A stretch of DNA of 64,000 nt. It comes from Bradyrhizobiaceae bacterium (GTDB taxonomy: Bacteria > Pseudomonadota > Alphaproteobacteria > Rhizobiales > Xanthobacteraceae). The stretch is from contig CANKHA010000008.1 in assembly GCA_947481685.1 (NCBI GenBank), positions 1 through 64,000 on the forward strand, written 5' to 3'. The position numbers and the translations under genes were made by a program. Positions 28,547 to 38,577 of this stretch are shown here, in pieces (position 1 is the first letter of the stretch; each line of letters starts with the position of its first letter). Under the pieces are notes generated by a model. The model was not told where the DNA came from and did not search any database. It saw nothing but the letters and a program-made list of their open reading frames with translations.

Positions 28547-29678
28547 ATGCGCGCCGAAACTGAGAGTCTTGTCGAGGAAATCAAGCGGTCCCTGGGACTG
28601 CTGAGGAGGCATCTTTGACGTCGATACGTCGAAGATGCGCCTGGCCGAGCTAAACAAGCAGACTGAAGATCCCAACTTCTGGAACGACGCTGCGCGCGCC
28701 CAAACATTGATGCGCGAGCGCACCGCGCTGGAAAATCAGCTTAACGGCATCGCCCGTATCGAGCGCGAGCTTGAGGATCAGGTCATGCTGATCGACATGG
28801 GCGAGTCCGAAAAGGATCAGAGCGTCATCGCCGAGGCCGAAGCCGCGCTCAAGAAGCTGAAGGACGACGCGGCGCGGCAGGAACTCGAAGCACTGCTTTC
28901 CGGCGAAGCCGATTCCAACGACACCTATGTCGAAGTGCACGCCGGCGCGGGCGGCACCGAAAGCCAGGACTGGGCCAACATGCTGTTGCGCATGTACACG
29001 CGCTGGGCCGAACAGCACGGCTACAAGGTTGAGTATCTGGAAGAAACCGCCGGCGAAGAAGCCGGCATCAAATCCGCAACGGTGCAGATCAAGGGTCACA
29101 ACGCCTTCGGCTGGCTGAAGACCGAGGACGGGGTGCACCGCCTGGTGCGTATTTCTCCGTTCGACTCCAACGCGCGGCGGCATACCTCATTCGCCAGCGT
29201 GAAGGTCTACCCGGTGATCGACGACCGCATCGTCATAGACATCGACGAAAAGGATGTGAAGACCGACACCATGCGCGCGAGCGGCGCCGGCGGACAGCAC
29301 GTTAACAAGACCGACTCCGCGGTGCGGCTTACCTATCTTCCCACCAACACGGTGGTGTTTTGCCAGGCCGACCGGTCGCAGCACCGCAACCGGGCGCAAG
29401 CCTGGGACATGCTGCGCGCCAAGCTGTTCGAGAAGGAATTGAAGAAGCGCGAGGAAAAGGCGGCGGCCGAGCAGGCGCTCAAGACCGATATCGGCTGGGG
29501 GCACCAGATCCGGTCTTACGTTTTGCAGCCGTATCAGATGGTCAAGGACCTGCGCACCGGCGTGCAGACGTCAGACAGCAGTGGCGTACTTGATGGCGAT
29601 CTCGATCAGTTCATGGCGGCGACATTGGCGCAACGCGCCTTCGGCACGGCGCCTGTGAGCGTCGAGGATGTGGATTAG
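28547..29678 (+). CDS. prfB: peptide chain release factor 2, expressed by programmed +1 frameshift
   Basis: RF2 ends translation at UGA and UAA. The gene is split: 23 codons from the ATG at 28547 end at an in-frame TGA (28616-28618), and the rest is in the +1 frame from GAC at 28617, giving 376 residues. The site CTT-TGA-C with an AGGAGG upstream is the classic autoregulatory shift of prfB. Downstream landmarks are complete: the UGA-recognition tripeptide SPF in [12 protein letters not shown] and the peptidyl-hydrolysis motif GGQ in [14 protein letters not shown]. Low RF2 lets ribosomes pause at UGA and shift, producing more RF2. Its stop overlaps that of the convergent M23 gene by four bases. 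Confidence 0.96.
28604..28619 (+). promoter_or_regulatory. prfB: prfB programmed +1 frameshift signal
   Basis: AGGAGG (28604-28609) acts as an internal Shine-Dalgarno sequence, followed by CAT and the shift site CTTTGAC (28613-28619). The zero-frame stop is TGA at 28616. Spacing of three bases between the SD element and CTT matches the E. coli arrangement. Confidence 0.93.
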
Positions 29679-30973
29679 AGCGTCCCGAGCCGGGTGCCGG
29701 CCTTCAGGAATTTCTGCGGATCAACGGCTGAGCCATCGACGCGGGTTTCGTAGTGCAGGTGCGGACCGGTGGAGCGGCCGGTCGAGCCGATCTTGCCCAG
29801 GACCTGGCCGATCTTGATGGTCTGTCCGACCGAAACGCCGATCTCAGACATGTGGCCGTAGCGGGTGGCAAAGCCATTGCCATGATCGACCTCGACCATC
29901 TTGCCGTAGCCGCCACTCCAGCCGGCGCTGGTCACCTTGCCTGCGGCGGTGGCGCGGATCGCTTCGCCCATGTCGCCGCGGAAATCGAGACCGGTATGCA
30001 TGGCGGGCGCGCCGATGAAGGGGTCCATCCGCACGCCGAAGCCTGAGCTGAGTTCGATTTCACCGACCACGGGCTTGCGCACCGGCACATTGGTGAGCGT
30101 GCGGTTGAGGGATTCCACCTGGGCGCGGGCGACGTTGATCCGATAGAGCTGCTGATCGAAGCTGCTGCTGCTGGGCTTCGGCTTCAGCGGCACAAAAGGT
30201 CCACCCACGCCGCTGCCGGCCAGCACGGATTGTCCTTTGCCCAGACCGAGTTCGCCCAGCACGCCGCGGATACGGCCAGCCTTCGCGGTAAACCCATCTT
30301 CCATCGAAGAAAGCGCAGCGACCTGCGTGCGTTCGACGCGGTCCAGCGACGTTTGCACGCGCGCGAGCGCGGCTTCAACACCTCTGCCTTTAACCGGCGC
30401 ATTTTGCGCGCGGCGATCCGGCGGAGGCGCGTAATTGGTTTTGTCGCCGATCGGCGAGGGCTTCGGCATCACAGGCGGAACATCGACGGCATTTCCGCGC
30501 GGAGGCGTCTTGATCGAACCGGTAATCGTCGGATCGATGACGGAGTTCATGCTCGACGCGCGCTGTTCGAGCGCTGTCTGGCGGCGCAGAAGCTGATCGA
30601 GTTTCTGCTCGAAGGTTTCCTGATCGAGCAGTTGGCGGCCGGTGATGCGATCGATCTGTCCGCGCAATTCCGCGATACGATCTTCATAGGCAAACTGCAT
30701 TTCCGCCTGACGCCCGATCAGCCGGGTGAGTACGTCTTCTCGGAATGCGAAATAGGTGGCTGTAGCGACGGTCCACACCGCCATGATCACCGCGGTGCCG
30801 ACCACGATCCAGAAGGCGATCGGCCCGAGGCGCAATTGCCGGCCGGCATGACCCAGGATGTAGTCGCGCGCAGTCGCCGCATGGCGGCTGACCGGATGGG
30901 CTTGCCGTTGCGGCTGATGGTGCCGGGCAGGCTGTCCGGCATGGGGATGGTAGGCTTCGGACCGATACGACAT
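29675..30973 (-). CDS. M23-family metallopeptidase with membrane anchor and coiled coil
   Basis: A 432-residue inner-membrane-anchored protein of the lysostaphin/LytM fold. A membrane helix ([23 protein letters not shown]) is followed by a coiled coil (about residues 90-145) and a linker. The M23 domain is at about 300-420: [22 protein letters not shown] with the zinc His and Asp, YGHMSEIGV and [12 protein letters not shown] with the HxH ligands, so zinc binding looks intact. The likely role is peptidoglycan hydrolysis or amidase activation. The ATG at 30973 is four codons inside the open frame and was chosen as the start of MSYRSEAY. Its TAA overlaps the prfB stop. Confidence 0.92.
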   Translation of the reverse strand: MSYRSEAYHPHAGQPARHHQPQRQAHPVSRHAATARDYILGHAGRQLRLGPIAFWIVVGTAVIMAVWTVATATYFAFREDVLTRLIGRQAEMQFAYEDRIAELRGQIDRITGRQLLDQETFEQKLDQLLRRQTALEQRASSMNSVIDPTITGSIKTPPRGNAVDVPPVMPKPSPIGDKTNYAPPPDRRAQNAPVKGRGVEAALARVQTSLDRVERTQVAALSSMEDGFTAKAGRIRGVLGELGLGKGQSVLAGSGVGGPFVPLKPKPSSSSFDQQLYRINVARAQVESLNRTLTNVPVRKPVVGEIELSSGFGVRMDPFIGAPAMHTGLDFRGDMGEAIRATAAGKVTSAGWSGGYGKMVEVDHGNGFATRYGHMSEIGVSVGQTIKIGQVLGKIGSTGRSTGPHLHYETRVDGSAVDPQKFLKAGTRLGTL

Positions 30974-31090
30974 CGACGCTCCCACGCCGGTCCGCGCAGG
31001 GACAGCCGGCCACTAGAATGCTGCGATATCAGCCTCCCGTGGTTAATTTTCCGGAAACGGGATCGTGACACGATTCCAAAATGGTAAACG

Positions 31091-31561
31091 TCACAAGGCC
31101 TTCGCGGCCTCGAGGACTTCCTCCGCATGGCCATCGACCGAAACCTTCGGCCAGACCCTGGCGATCTTGCCCTTCGCGTCGATCAGATAGGTGACCCGGG
31201 CGATGCCCATGTAGGTGCGGCCATACATGGATTTCTCCCCCCAGACGCCATAGGCGGTGAGCATCTTGTGGGTCTCATCGGAAGCCAGCGGGATCTTCAG
31301 GTCGTATTTGGTTTTGAACTTGTCCTGCGCTTTCACGGGGTCGGCCGAGACGCCCAGAACCGCAGTTCCGGCGCGTTGAAACGACGCACGCAATTTGGAG
31401 AAGGCCTGCGCCTCGCGGGTGCAGCCAGGAGTGTCGGCTTTGGGGTAGAAATACAGCACCAGATTCTGGCCGGCGAAATCAGACAATGAAATGTCGCCGC
31501 CACCGTCCTTGGGCAAGGAGAAAGACGGGGCCTTTTTTCCGGGGGTAAGTGGGCCAGCCAT
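31091..31561 (-). CDS. bcp: thioredoxin-dependent peroxiredoxin (Bcp/PrxQ family)
   Basis: A 156-residue thiol peroxidase. The peroxidatic Cys is in YPKADTPGCTREAQAFSKL; the resolving Cys that E. coli Bcp has five residues later is replaced by Gln, so this is a one-Cys-like variant. Other motifs: FSLPKDGGGDISLSDFAGQNLVLYF and GVSADPVKAQDKF. The ATG at 31561 follows a GGAAGG site. It is divergent from the AsmA-like gene. Confidence 0.95.
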   Translation of the reverse strand: MAGPLTPGKKAPSFSLPKDGGGDISLSDFAGQNLVLYFYPKADTPGCTREAQAFSKLRASFQRAGTAVLGVSADPVKAQDKFKTKYDLKIPLASDETHKMLTAYGVWGEKSMYGRTYMGIARVTYLIDAKGKIARVWPKVSVDGHAEEVLEAAKAL

Positions 31562-31728
31562 GCGCCTTCCTTTCGTCGTTTTCAAAGGGTCAAGGTCATG
31601 ATGATAAGGGAAATGATGGGTTTCGGTGGCGGTGATTTTCACGGGAAATCCCAGCCAGAAACGACGAATCGCCACACAGGCGTTATTGCGTTGGCTGTTA
31701 GCTTGGGCGGGCGAGCGTCCGTGAGGTA

Positions 31729-34700
31729 ATGGCGAAAAAGCAAAGAATTCCCGGCGCGGCGAGCTTTCAGAAAATGAAGGCCGCCTTGCGTTCGCGTTCG
31801 AAGCGGAAGGCAAAACCCGCGCCTGCGGTTTCGCCGACGGCGGTGCTATGGCGGGGCATCGGTTCAATCCTGCAACGGCGGTGGCTGCGGCGCACACTGA
31901 TCGGCGGAGGCTCCGCCGTCGCCGTCTTCTGTTTGCTGTTCGCCGTGTTGTGGTGGCGGCTCGGCAGCGGTCCGATCGAGTTCGACGTCGCGACACCCTG
32001 GCTCACCAGCGCGATCGAAGACAATTTCGGCGACAATTACAAAGTTCAGGTCGGCGGCACGCAGATTGAGCGTGACGGCAATGGCCGCATCCGTCTTCGC
32101 CTGCGCGACATCGTCGTGCGCGATGGGGAAGGCGCCATCGCCGCCAGCGCACCAAAGGCCGAGGTTGGCTTCTCTAGCAGGACACTGTTAGCAGGGCGCG
32201 TGCGTGCAGAGCGTCTTGCGCTGGTCGGCGCTGAGATGTCGGTGCGGATCGAGCAGAGCGGTAACGTCACCATCTTCGCCGGCTCGGACAAGCGGCCGAT
32301 CGCGACCACGTCAGTGCCGGGCATGAACGTAGATTCTCCCCGCAGTCCCGATGCGCCCAACGGCTCCGCCGAACAGCCGTCGCAAAAGGGCACGTTTGAA
32401 AATTTCACGGCACTGCTTGCCTGGATCGACAGTCTGGGTGCAACTGGCCTCGACGGCCACGACCTCGCCGAACTCGGCCTCAAGAACGGCAATCTCACCG
32501 TCGATGACCAGCGTAACGGCAAGCGTTGGAGTTTTGAGAATATCGATCTCAGCCTGATGCGCACGAGAAGCGGCAACATTGTCTTCAAGGTTCAGTCTGG
32601 CATGGAAGACGAAGACGTGTGGTCGATGACGGTGAATGTCGGCCGCGTGCGTGAAGCCCGCCGCGTGTTTACGCTCGAAGCGCGTCGCGTGATGGCCAAG
32701 TATCTTTTGCTGGCGCTGCGGCTCGGCGATGACCCGATCATGGCGCGGGTGCCGTTGTCGGCGCAACTTCGCGCAGAAATCGACACGGACGGCACTATGC
32801 ACTCCTTTCAGGGCCGGATCATTGCCGAGGGTGGACCGCTGACGGGATCCACCGATCCATCGGCGCCTTCCATCGATCATGCAGAATTCACCCTGGAATG
32901 GGACGCAACGCGGCGTCTTATAGCGATGCCGTTCCAGGTTCTTGCCGGCAGCAACCGGTTTACGTTGTTCGCCCATATCGAGCCGCCGCGCACGCCGGGC
33001 GGGCCATGGAACGTTGCGATACCGGCCGGCACCATTGTGCTTGGGGGAGACAAGAGCAGCCCGCCACTGGTCTTCAGTCCGAAAATTCGGGCACGCATCG
33101 ACGTCAACGAACGCCGCGTCACGCTGCTGCAGGGCGACATCGCCAACGCCGACATCGGCGTGGCGGTTACCGGCGACATCGACTTTTCAACGGCCGATCC
33201 AAAACTGTCGGTTGGTTTGGCCGGCACGCGCATGCCGTTTGCGGCCATGAAAAAGATGTGGCCAACATTCATCAATGCGCCAGTCCGCAACTGGGTGCTC
33301 GAACATATTTTGAGCGGCGATGTAGAAAAGGTGGCGATCGCGACCAACGCACATCTTTCAGCCTTCAAGAAGGGCGGACCTCCGGTGCCCGATGACGGCC
33401 TGCTGATCGAAATCTTTGCCCGTAATGCCGTGATGCGTCCGCTTGATACGCTGCCGTCCATCGAAGATGCCGAGATGTCGGTCAAGGTGGCTGGGCGCTA
33501 CGCCGCAGTGAGCGTGAGCAAGGGCAGCGCTTTACTGCCGTCGGGCCGCAAGCTGACCCTGACGAACGGTGTGTTTGAAGTGCCCGACACCGAAATTCCG
33601 GAGCCTCCAACGCGAACCGAACTGCGCGTCGAGGGACCGGTGCCAGTCATCGCCGAATTACTTGAGAGCGACAGGCTGAAGGAATTCTCCGCCATGCCTT
33701 TCGAACTGTCGAGCGCCAAGGGCAATGTGTTTGCGCAGGCGTCGCTGGCGTTCCCTCTGAAACGCGATCTGCCCCCCGGCTCATCGACCTATTCTGTAAG
33801 GGCGGATATCGCCAATTTTTCCGTCGACAAGATGATCATGGGCCAGAAGGTTGAAGCGCAGTCTCTGCGCATCACCGCCGACAACCAGACTTACCAGATC
33901 AAGGGCGATGCCAAGATTGCCGGCGTGCCTGCCAATCTGGAATATACCAAATCAAAGTCCGATGAGGACGCAAAGGTACGCATCCGAACGACGCTGGACG
34001 ACAGCGCTCGGACCAAGTTCGGCATCGACCCCGGAAACGTGATGAACGGGGCGCTGCCGTTGAAGATCGAGGGGACCATCGGATCGCAAGACCGTGACAG
34101 CAAGTTTGCCATCGAAGCGGATCTTGCGCCCGCCAAGATCGACAATCTGCTTCCGGGCTGGAGCAAACCTGCAGGAAAAGCCGGCCGTGCCAAGTTCAAT
34201 GTGATCACCAGGGGGCAGGCGGTTCGGATTGAGGATCTGTCGGTTGAAGGTGGCGGCACGCAAATCAGGGGCGGTGTCGAACTCGACAATTCCGGCGACG
34301 TTGTAAGCGCGAATTTTCCCGTCTTCAGTTTTTCGGATGGCGACAAGGTCAGCCTGAAGGCGGATCGCAGCCAGGATGGCACGCTACGCGTGATCATGCG
34401 CGGCGACGTGCACGACGGGCGCGGCTTCATCAAGTCCGCGGTTTCCGGAAGCCGGCAGGATCCCAAGGGAAAGCCGCCGATCGATTTTGATCTCGACCTG
34501 AAGCTCGGCGCAGTTATCGGTTTCAACGGAGAAACGCTGCGCAACGTCGATCTCAAGGCCTCACGCCGCGGTGGGCAAATCCGAGTCTTCAACCTGAATG
34601 CCAAGCTTGGACGTGACTCCCAGATTACCGGCGACCTCCGTGATATCCGGCGCCCGCAGGCAGCGGGGAATTCGCTCTATTTCGAAACCCGCGATGCAGG

Positions 34701-35268
34701 CGCGCTTTTCCGGTTCACCGACAGCTACGCAAACATGGTCGGCGGGTGGCTGAAGGTTGCCATGGATCCCTCGATGGGCGCGGCCCCGCAGGAAGGCGTT
34801 ATTACAATCCGCGATTTTGCGGTTCGCGGAGAAGCCGCGCTGGATCGCGTCGTCTCAGGCGCGCAACCCGGCAGCAGGGCCGGAGTGAAATTCGATAGCG
34901 CGCACGCGGAATTCAGCCGCGTACCGGGAGGACAACTGAAAATCCGCGACGGCGTGGTGCAGGGCAATCTCGGCGCCACCATTGATGGCCAGATTGATTA
35001 TGCGAGTGACGAGATACGTCTGCGCGGTTCTTTCATACCGCTCTCGCAGCTCAACAATGCGCTTGGACAGCTTCCGATCGTGGGGATGCTCCTCGGTGGC
35101 GGCAACGAAGGCTTGCTCGGCGTCACCTACGAGGTGGTGGGACCGCCGAATGCACCGAGGCTTAACGTCAATCCGTTATCAGCAGTTGCGCCCGGCGTGT
35201 TCCGCAAGATATTTGAATTCCGCAATGCGCCTTCGGATCGCAGCTTTGAACCGCGGCGCTCCGACTAG
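31729..35268 (+). CDS. large AsmA-like/YhdP-type envelope protein
   Basis: A 1179-residue protein anchored by one N-terminal helix ([20 protein letters not shown], about residues 62-81), with the rest predicted periplasmic. It has the repeated beta-strand pattern of the AsmA/TamB/YhdP family, with a DUF3971-like middle part and an AsmA_2-like C-terminus ([37 protein letters not shown] type of ending). Members form long grooves that carry phospholipids from the inner to the outer membrane. The family assignment is from overall character; motif-level proof is limited. Its TAG overlaps the tyrS stop (CTAG). Confidence 0.82.
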   Translation: MAKKQRIPGAASFQKMKAALRSRSKRKAKPAPAVSPTAVLWRGIGSILQRRWLRRTLIGGGSAVAVFCLLFAVLWWRLGSGPIEFDVATPWLTSAIEDNFGDNYKVQVGGTQIERDGNGRIRLRLRDIVVRDGEGAIAASAPKAEVGFSSRTLLAGRVRAERLALVGAEMSVRIEQSGNVTIFAGSDKRPIATTSVPGMNVDSPRSPDAPNGSAEQPSQKGTFENFTALLAWIDSLGATGLDGHDLAELGLKNGNLTVDDQRNGKRWSFENIDLSLMRTRSGNIVFKVQSGMEDEDVWSMTVNVGRVREARRVFTLEARRVMAKYLLLALRLGDDPIMARVPLSAQLRAEIDTDGTMHSFQGRIIAEGGPLTGSTDPSAPSIDHAEFTLEWDATRRLIAMPFQVLAGSNRFTLFAHIEPPRTPGGPWNVAIPAGTIVLGGDKSSPPLVFSPKIRARIDVNERRVTLLQGDIANADIGVAVTGDIDFSTADPKLSVGLAGTRMPFAAMKKMWPTFINAPVRNWVLEHILSGDVEKVAIATNAHLSAFKKGGPPVPDDGLLIEIFARNAVMRPLDTLPSIEDAEMSVKVAGRYAAVSVSKGSALLPSGRKLTLTNGVFEVPDTEIPEPPTRTELRVEGPVPVIAELLESDRLKEFSAMPFELSSAKGNVFAQASLAFPLKRDLPPGSSTYSVRADIANFSVDKMIMGQKVEAQSLRITADNQTYQIKGDAKIAGVPANLEYTKSKSDEDAKVRIRTTLDDSARTKFGIDPGNVMNGALPLKIEGTIGSQDRDSKFAIEADLAPAKIDNLLPGWSKPAGKAGRAKFNVITRGQAVRIEDLSVEGGGTQIRGGVELDNSGDVVSANFPVFSFSDGDKVSLKADRSQDGTLRVIMRGDVHDGRGFIKSAVSGSRQDPKGKPPIDFDLDLKLGAVIGFNGETLRNVDLKASRRGGQIRVFNLNAKLGRDSQITGDLRDIRRPQAAGNSLYFETRDAGALFRFTDSYANMVGGWLKVAMDPSMGAAPQEGVITIRDFAVRGEAALDRVVSGAQPGSRAGVKFDSAHAEFSRVPGGQLKIRDGVVQGNLGATIDGQIDYASDEIRLRGSFIPLSQLNNALGQLPIVGMLLGGGNEGLLGVTYEVVGPPNAPRLNVNPLSAVAPGVFRKIFEFRNAPSDRSFEPRRSD

Positions 35269-36506
35269 ATCGGCTTGACGAGAACATGGCGCTTCTTGCC
35301 AAGCGATAGCTTGATCACACCTTCCGGCGTCAGGTTCTTCGCGCCCAGCAGCATTTTCTCGTCGGTGACGGCGGTATCGTTGATTTTCAGTCCGCCGCTC
35401 TTGATCTGACGCCTCGCCTCGCTGGTGGAGGGCACGAGACCGGCCTTGATGAAGGCAGCGAGCACACCCAGACCTTCAAATTCAGCACGCGGCATGTCGA
35501 TGGTCGGAAGCGAGGTCGCAAGCCCGCCGGTCTCGAAGGTGGTGCGGGCGGTGTCTTCGGCGGCTTTCGCTGCCTCACGTCCATGCAACAGGGCCGTCGC
35601 CTCGGTGGCGAGGATCTTCTTAGCCTCGTTGATCTCCTGACCTTGCAAGGCTGCAAGCCGTGTAACCTCGTCGAGCGGCAAGGTGGTGAACAGCTTGAGC
35701 AGCTTCACTACGTCGTCATCTTCGGTGTTGCGCCAGAATTGCCAGTAGTCATACGGGCTCATCATGTCGGCGTTCAGCCAGACCGCGCCGCTGACGGTCT
35801 TGCCCATCTTGGCGCCGGATGAGTTGGTCAGGAGCGGGGTGGTCAGCGCAAACAGTTGCGCGTCGAGCATACGGCGGCCGAGCTCGATGCCGTTGACGAT
35901 ATTGCCCCACTGATCCGAACCGCCCATCTGCAGCACGCAACCGCTGCGCTTATAGAGCTCCACGAAGTCGTAGGCCTGCAGGATCATGTAATTGAATTCG
36001 AGGAACGACAGCGGCTGCTCGCGGTCAAGCCGCAGCTTCACCGAGTCGAAGGTCAGCATGCGGTTGATGGTGAAGTGGCGTCCGACTTCGCGCAGCAGAG
36101 GAATGTAGTGCAGCTTGTCGAGCCAATCGGCGTTGTTCGCCATGCTCGCGCCGCCGTTGAAATCGAGGAAGCGGGAAAACACGGTTTTGATCGATGCGAT
36201 GTTGGCGTCGATCTGCTCGTTGGTCAGCATCGAGCGCTGCGTGTCCTTGCCGGACGGGTCGCCGATCTTGCTGGTGCCGCCGCCCATCAGTGCGATCGGC
36301 TTGTGACCGGTCTTCTGCAACCAGTGCAGCATCATGATCGAGAGCAGGTTGCCGATATGCAGGCTGGAGGCGGTGGCATCGAAGCCGACATAGCCCGTGA
36401 TCGGACCGGCCGCCGCCTTGACGTCCAGGGCCGATGCATCGGAAAGCTGGTGGATGAAGCCACGGCTTTGCAGGACGTTGAGGAATTCGGATTTGTAGGC
36501 GATCAT
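35265..36506 (-). CDS. tyrS: tyrosyl-tRNA synthetase
   Basis: A 413-residue class I synthetase that charges tRNA-Tyr. Landmarks: the HIGH-type motif [34 protein letters not shown] for tyrosine and ATP binding, the KMSKS-type loop [15 protein letters not shown], and a C-terminal S4 RNA-binding domain ([16 protein letters not shown]). I chose the ATG at 36506 ([12 protein letters not shown]); an upstream GTG at 36518 would add four residues and is the alternative. The gene converges on the AsmA-like gene with a four-base stop overlap. Confidence 0.96.
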   Translation of the reverse strand: MIAYKSEFLNVLQSRGFIHQLSDASALDVKAAAGPITGYVGFDATASSLHIGNLLSIMMLHWLQKTGHKPIALMGGGTSKIGDPSGKDTQRSMLTNEQIDANIASIKTVFSRFLDFNGGASMANNADWLDKLHYIPLLREVGRHFTINRMLTFDSVKLRLDREQPLSFLEFNYMILQAYDFVELYKRSGCVLQMGGSDQWGNIVNGIELGRRMLDAQLFALTTPLLTNSSGAKMGKTVSGAVWLNADMMSPYDYWQFWRNTEDDDVVKLLKLFTTLPLDEVTRLAALQGQEINEAKKILATEATALLHGREAAKAAEDTARTTFETGGLATSLPTIDMPRAEFEGLGVLAAFIKAGLVPSTSEARRQIKSGGLKINDTAVTDEKMLLGAKNLTPEGVIKLSLGKKRHVLVKPI

Positions 36507-36580
36507 CGGCTTTGGCACTTCGAGTTTGATGGCCGGTGGTGTAACAGGTCCGGCGAGTGATTCAACCGGACCCTGCGGTT

Positions 36581-37693
36581 ATGGCCCTTCTGAAAGCCAT
36601 CGGCCTGATGAGCGGAACGTCGCTGGACGGCGTCGATGCCGCGCTGATCGAGACCGACGGGGAAGCCGAGGTGCGGTTCGGCCCGGTTGCTTACCGGCCT
36701 TATTCGGATAGTGAGCGGAACCTGCTGCGCACCGCACTGTCGGACGGAGCCACGCTCACCGACAGGACACAGCGGCCGGGGTCGCTAAAGGAAGCCGAGG
36801 CTCTTATCACAGCGGTTCACGCCGAGGCCGTGCAGGCGCTTCTGCGCACCCACGGCATCAACCCCGCCGATCTCGCGGTTGTGGGCTTTCACGGCCAGAC
36901 GGTGCTGCACAAGCCGCAGGACAAACTCACGGTGCAGATCGGCGACGGCGCGGCGCTGGCGCGAACGCTTGGCATTGCCGTCGCGTATGATTTCCGTGCA
37001 GCCGATGTGGCGGCGGGCGGGCAGGGCGCGCCGCTGGTCCCGGTCTTCCATCGCGCCATCGCGCAAACACTCGACCGCTCCGGGCCGCTGGCCGTTCTAA
37101 ATATCGGCGGCGTTGCCAATGTCACTTATGTGGAGGCGGGACGGGATCCGGTTGCCTGCGATACCGGACCGGGCAACGCGCTGATCGACGACTTCATGCG
37201 CGAACGCACCGGCAAGCCCATCGACCGCGACGGCGACCAGGCCGCAAAAGGCAAGGTCGATGACGCGTTCGTCGCACGCATTCTCGCGCATCCGTTCTTT
37301 GCTGCGCCTTGCCCCAAGTCGCTTGATCGCAATGCTTTTGCCTTCGCCAATATCGGCCTGCCGGAATTTTCGGTGGAGGACGGCGCGGCGACGCTCTCGG
37401 CACTGACCGCGGCGTCGGTGGGGCGTGTTATCCCGCATCTGCCGAAGCTGCCGCAGACATGGATCGTCGCTGGAGGCGGCGCGCATAATCCGACGCTGAT
37501 GAAGATGCTGCGTGAGCGGCTTGCGCCTGCGACGGTGGAGACGGCAAACAGCGTCGGCTGGTCGGCCGATGCACTTGAGGCACAGGCCTTTGCTTATCTC
37601 GCTGTCAGGACGTTGAAGAAATTGCCGATCACTTTCCCAAGCACCACCGGCGCGCCTGCGCCGATGGCCGGAGGTGTTGTCGTCGGCGCTTAG
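36581..37693 (+). CDS. anmK: anhydro-N-acetylmuramic acid kinase
   Basis: A 370-residue enzyme that phosphorylates and opens 1,6-anhydro-MurNAc during peptidoglycan recycling. Landmarks: KAIGLMSGTSLDGVDAALIE (ATP-binding start), GFHGQTVLHKP, NIGGVANVTYVE, ACDTGPGNALIDDFM, and IVAGGGAHNPTLMKML. The ATG at 36581 gives the usual N-terminus; a GTG eight codons upstream is possible. It is divergent from tyrS and converges on the hydrolase gene with overlapping stops. Confidence 0.95.
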   Translation: MALLKAIGLMSGTSLDGVDAALIETDGEAEVRFGPVAYRPYSDSERNLLRTALSDGATLTDRTQRPGSLKEAEALITAVHAEAVQALLRTHGINPADLAVVGFHGQTVLHKPQDKLTVQIGDGAALARTLGIAVAYDFRAADVAAGGQGAPLVPVFHRAIAQTLDRSGPLAVLNIGGVANVTYVEAGRDPVACDTGPGNALIDDFMRERTGKPIDRDGDQAAKGKVDDAFVARILAHPFFAAPCPKSLDRNAFAFANIGLPEFSVEDGAATLSALTAASVGRVIPHLPKLPQTWIVAGGGAHNPTLMKMLRERLAPATVETANSVGWSADALEAQAFAYLAVRTLKKLPITFPSTTGAPAPMAGGVVVGA

Positions 37694-38355
37694 GCCGCCG
37701 TCGGCTTGCGGCCGGTCGCGCCGAGGCGCTTGTCGAGATAGGCCTCGACCGAGGTCATCAGCGGCTCAACCTTGCCGTCGAAGAAGTGGTTGGCGCCGGC
37801 CACGACCTTCTGGTCGATGACGATGCCCTTCTGCGTCTTCAGCTTGTCGACGAGACCGGTAACGTCCTTGTGCGGCACCACGGCATCCTTGTCGCCGTGG
37901 ATGATCAGACCCGAGGACGGGCAGGGCGCGAGGAACGAGAAGTCGTAAAGGTTTGCCGGCGGTGCGATCGAGATGAAGCCTTCGATCTCGGGCCGCCGCA
38001 TCAGAAGCTGCATGCCAATCCAGGCGCCGAAGGAGAAACCAGCGATCCAGCAACTGCGCGCTTCCGGATTGATGGTCTGCGCCCAGTCGAGGGCTGCCGC
38101 GGAATCCGACAGCTCGCCGGTGCCGTGATCGAAACTGCCCTGGCTCCGTCCGACGCCGCGGAAATTGAACCGCAGCACCGAGAAGTTGCGGTGCGCGAAG
38201 GCGTAGTAGAGCTGGTAGGTGATCTGGTGGTTCATGTTGCCGCCGAACTGCGGATGCGGGTGCAACACGATCGCGATCGGGGCATTCTTCTGGCGCGCGG
38301 GATGGTAGCGGCCTTCGATCCGGCCGGCAGGGCCCGTAAAGATAACTTCAGGCAT
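37690..38355 (-). CDS. alpha/beta hydrolase
   Basis: A 221-residue serine hydrolase of the family described as dienelactone hydrolase-like or 'alpha/beta hydrolase of unknown specificity'. The catalytic residues are all present: nucleophile Ser in WIAGFSFGAWIGM, Asp in LIIHGDKDAVVP, and His in GANHFFDGK. HPHPQFGGNMNH near residue 32-43 suggests the oxyanion loop. It has no signal peptide, so it is cytosolic. It lies divergently from the suf operon across a 222-base gap that carries the suf promoter. Substrate unknown. Confidence 0.9.
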   Translation of the reverse strand: MPEVIFTGPAGRIEGRYHPARQKNAPIAIVLHPHPQFGGNMNHQITYQLYYAFAHRNFSVLRFNFRGVGRSQGSFDHGTGELSDSAAALDWAQTINPEARSCWIAGFSFGAWIGMQLLMRRPEIEGFISIAPPANLYDFSFLAPCPSSGLIIHGDKDAVVPHKDVTGLVDKLKTQKGIVIDQKVVAGANHFFDGKVEPLMTSVEAYLDKRLGATGRKPTAA

Positions 38356-38399
38356 CGATCACAACCTCATGGCGTAAAGCGCCGCGCTGGAATGTACGC

Positions 38400-38428
38400 T
38401 TGACGCACGCTAGGGGCGCACGTAACTA
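38400..38428 (+). promoter_or_regulatory. predicted sigma-70-type promoter of the suf operon
   Basis: -35 TTGACG at 38400-38405, a 17-base spacer, and -10 TAACTA at 38423-38428. It is followed directly by the iron-box palindrome. Start of transcription would fall near 38435, giving a leader of about 140 bases before the first gene. Confidence 0.5.
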
Positions 38429-38446
38429 TTTAGAATCATTCTAAAT
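38428..38446. promoter_or_regulatory. Irr-type iron control element (ICE)
   Basis: The sequence ATTTAGAATCATTCTAAAT is a perfect 19-base palindrome around a central C at 38437 and matches the iron control element bound by Irr (TTTAGAA-N3-TTCTAAA) in Hyphomicrobiales. It begins at the last base of the -10 element, so bound protein should block transcription; repression under low iron is inferred from position. Confidence 0.8.
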
Positions 38447-38577
38447 TCTGGATTCCGCCGGCGGAAAAGTACCGCGACAGCGGCTTCTGCCAGGGGAGGA
38501 TTTTTATCACGAGCCGGGGAGCAAAAAGCAAGCTTTATCAGGCCCCGGCCCGGGGTGGATACGGTATAGTCGCCCCA

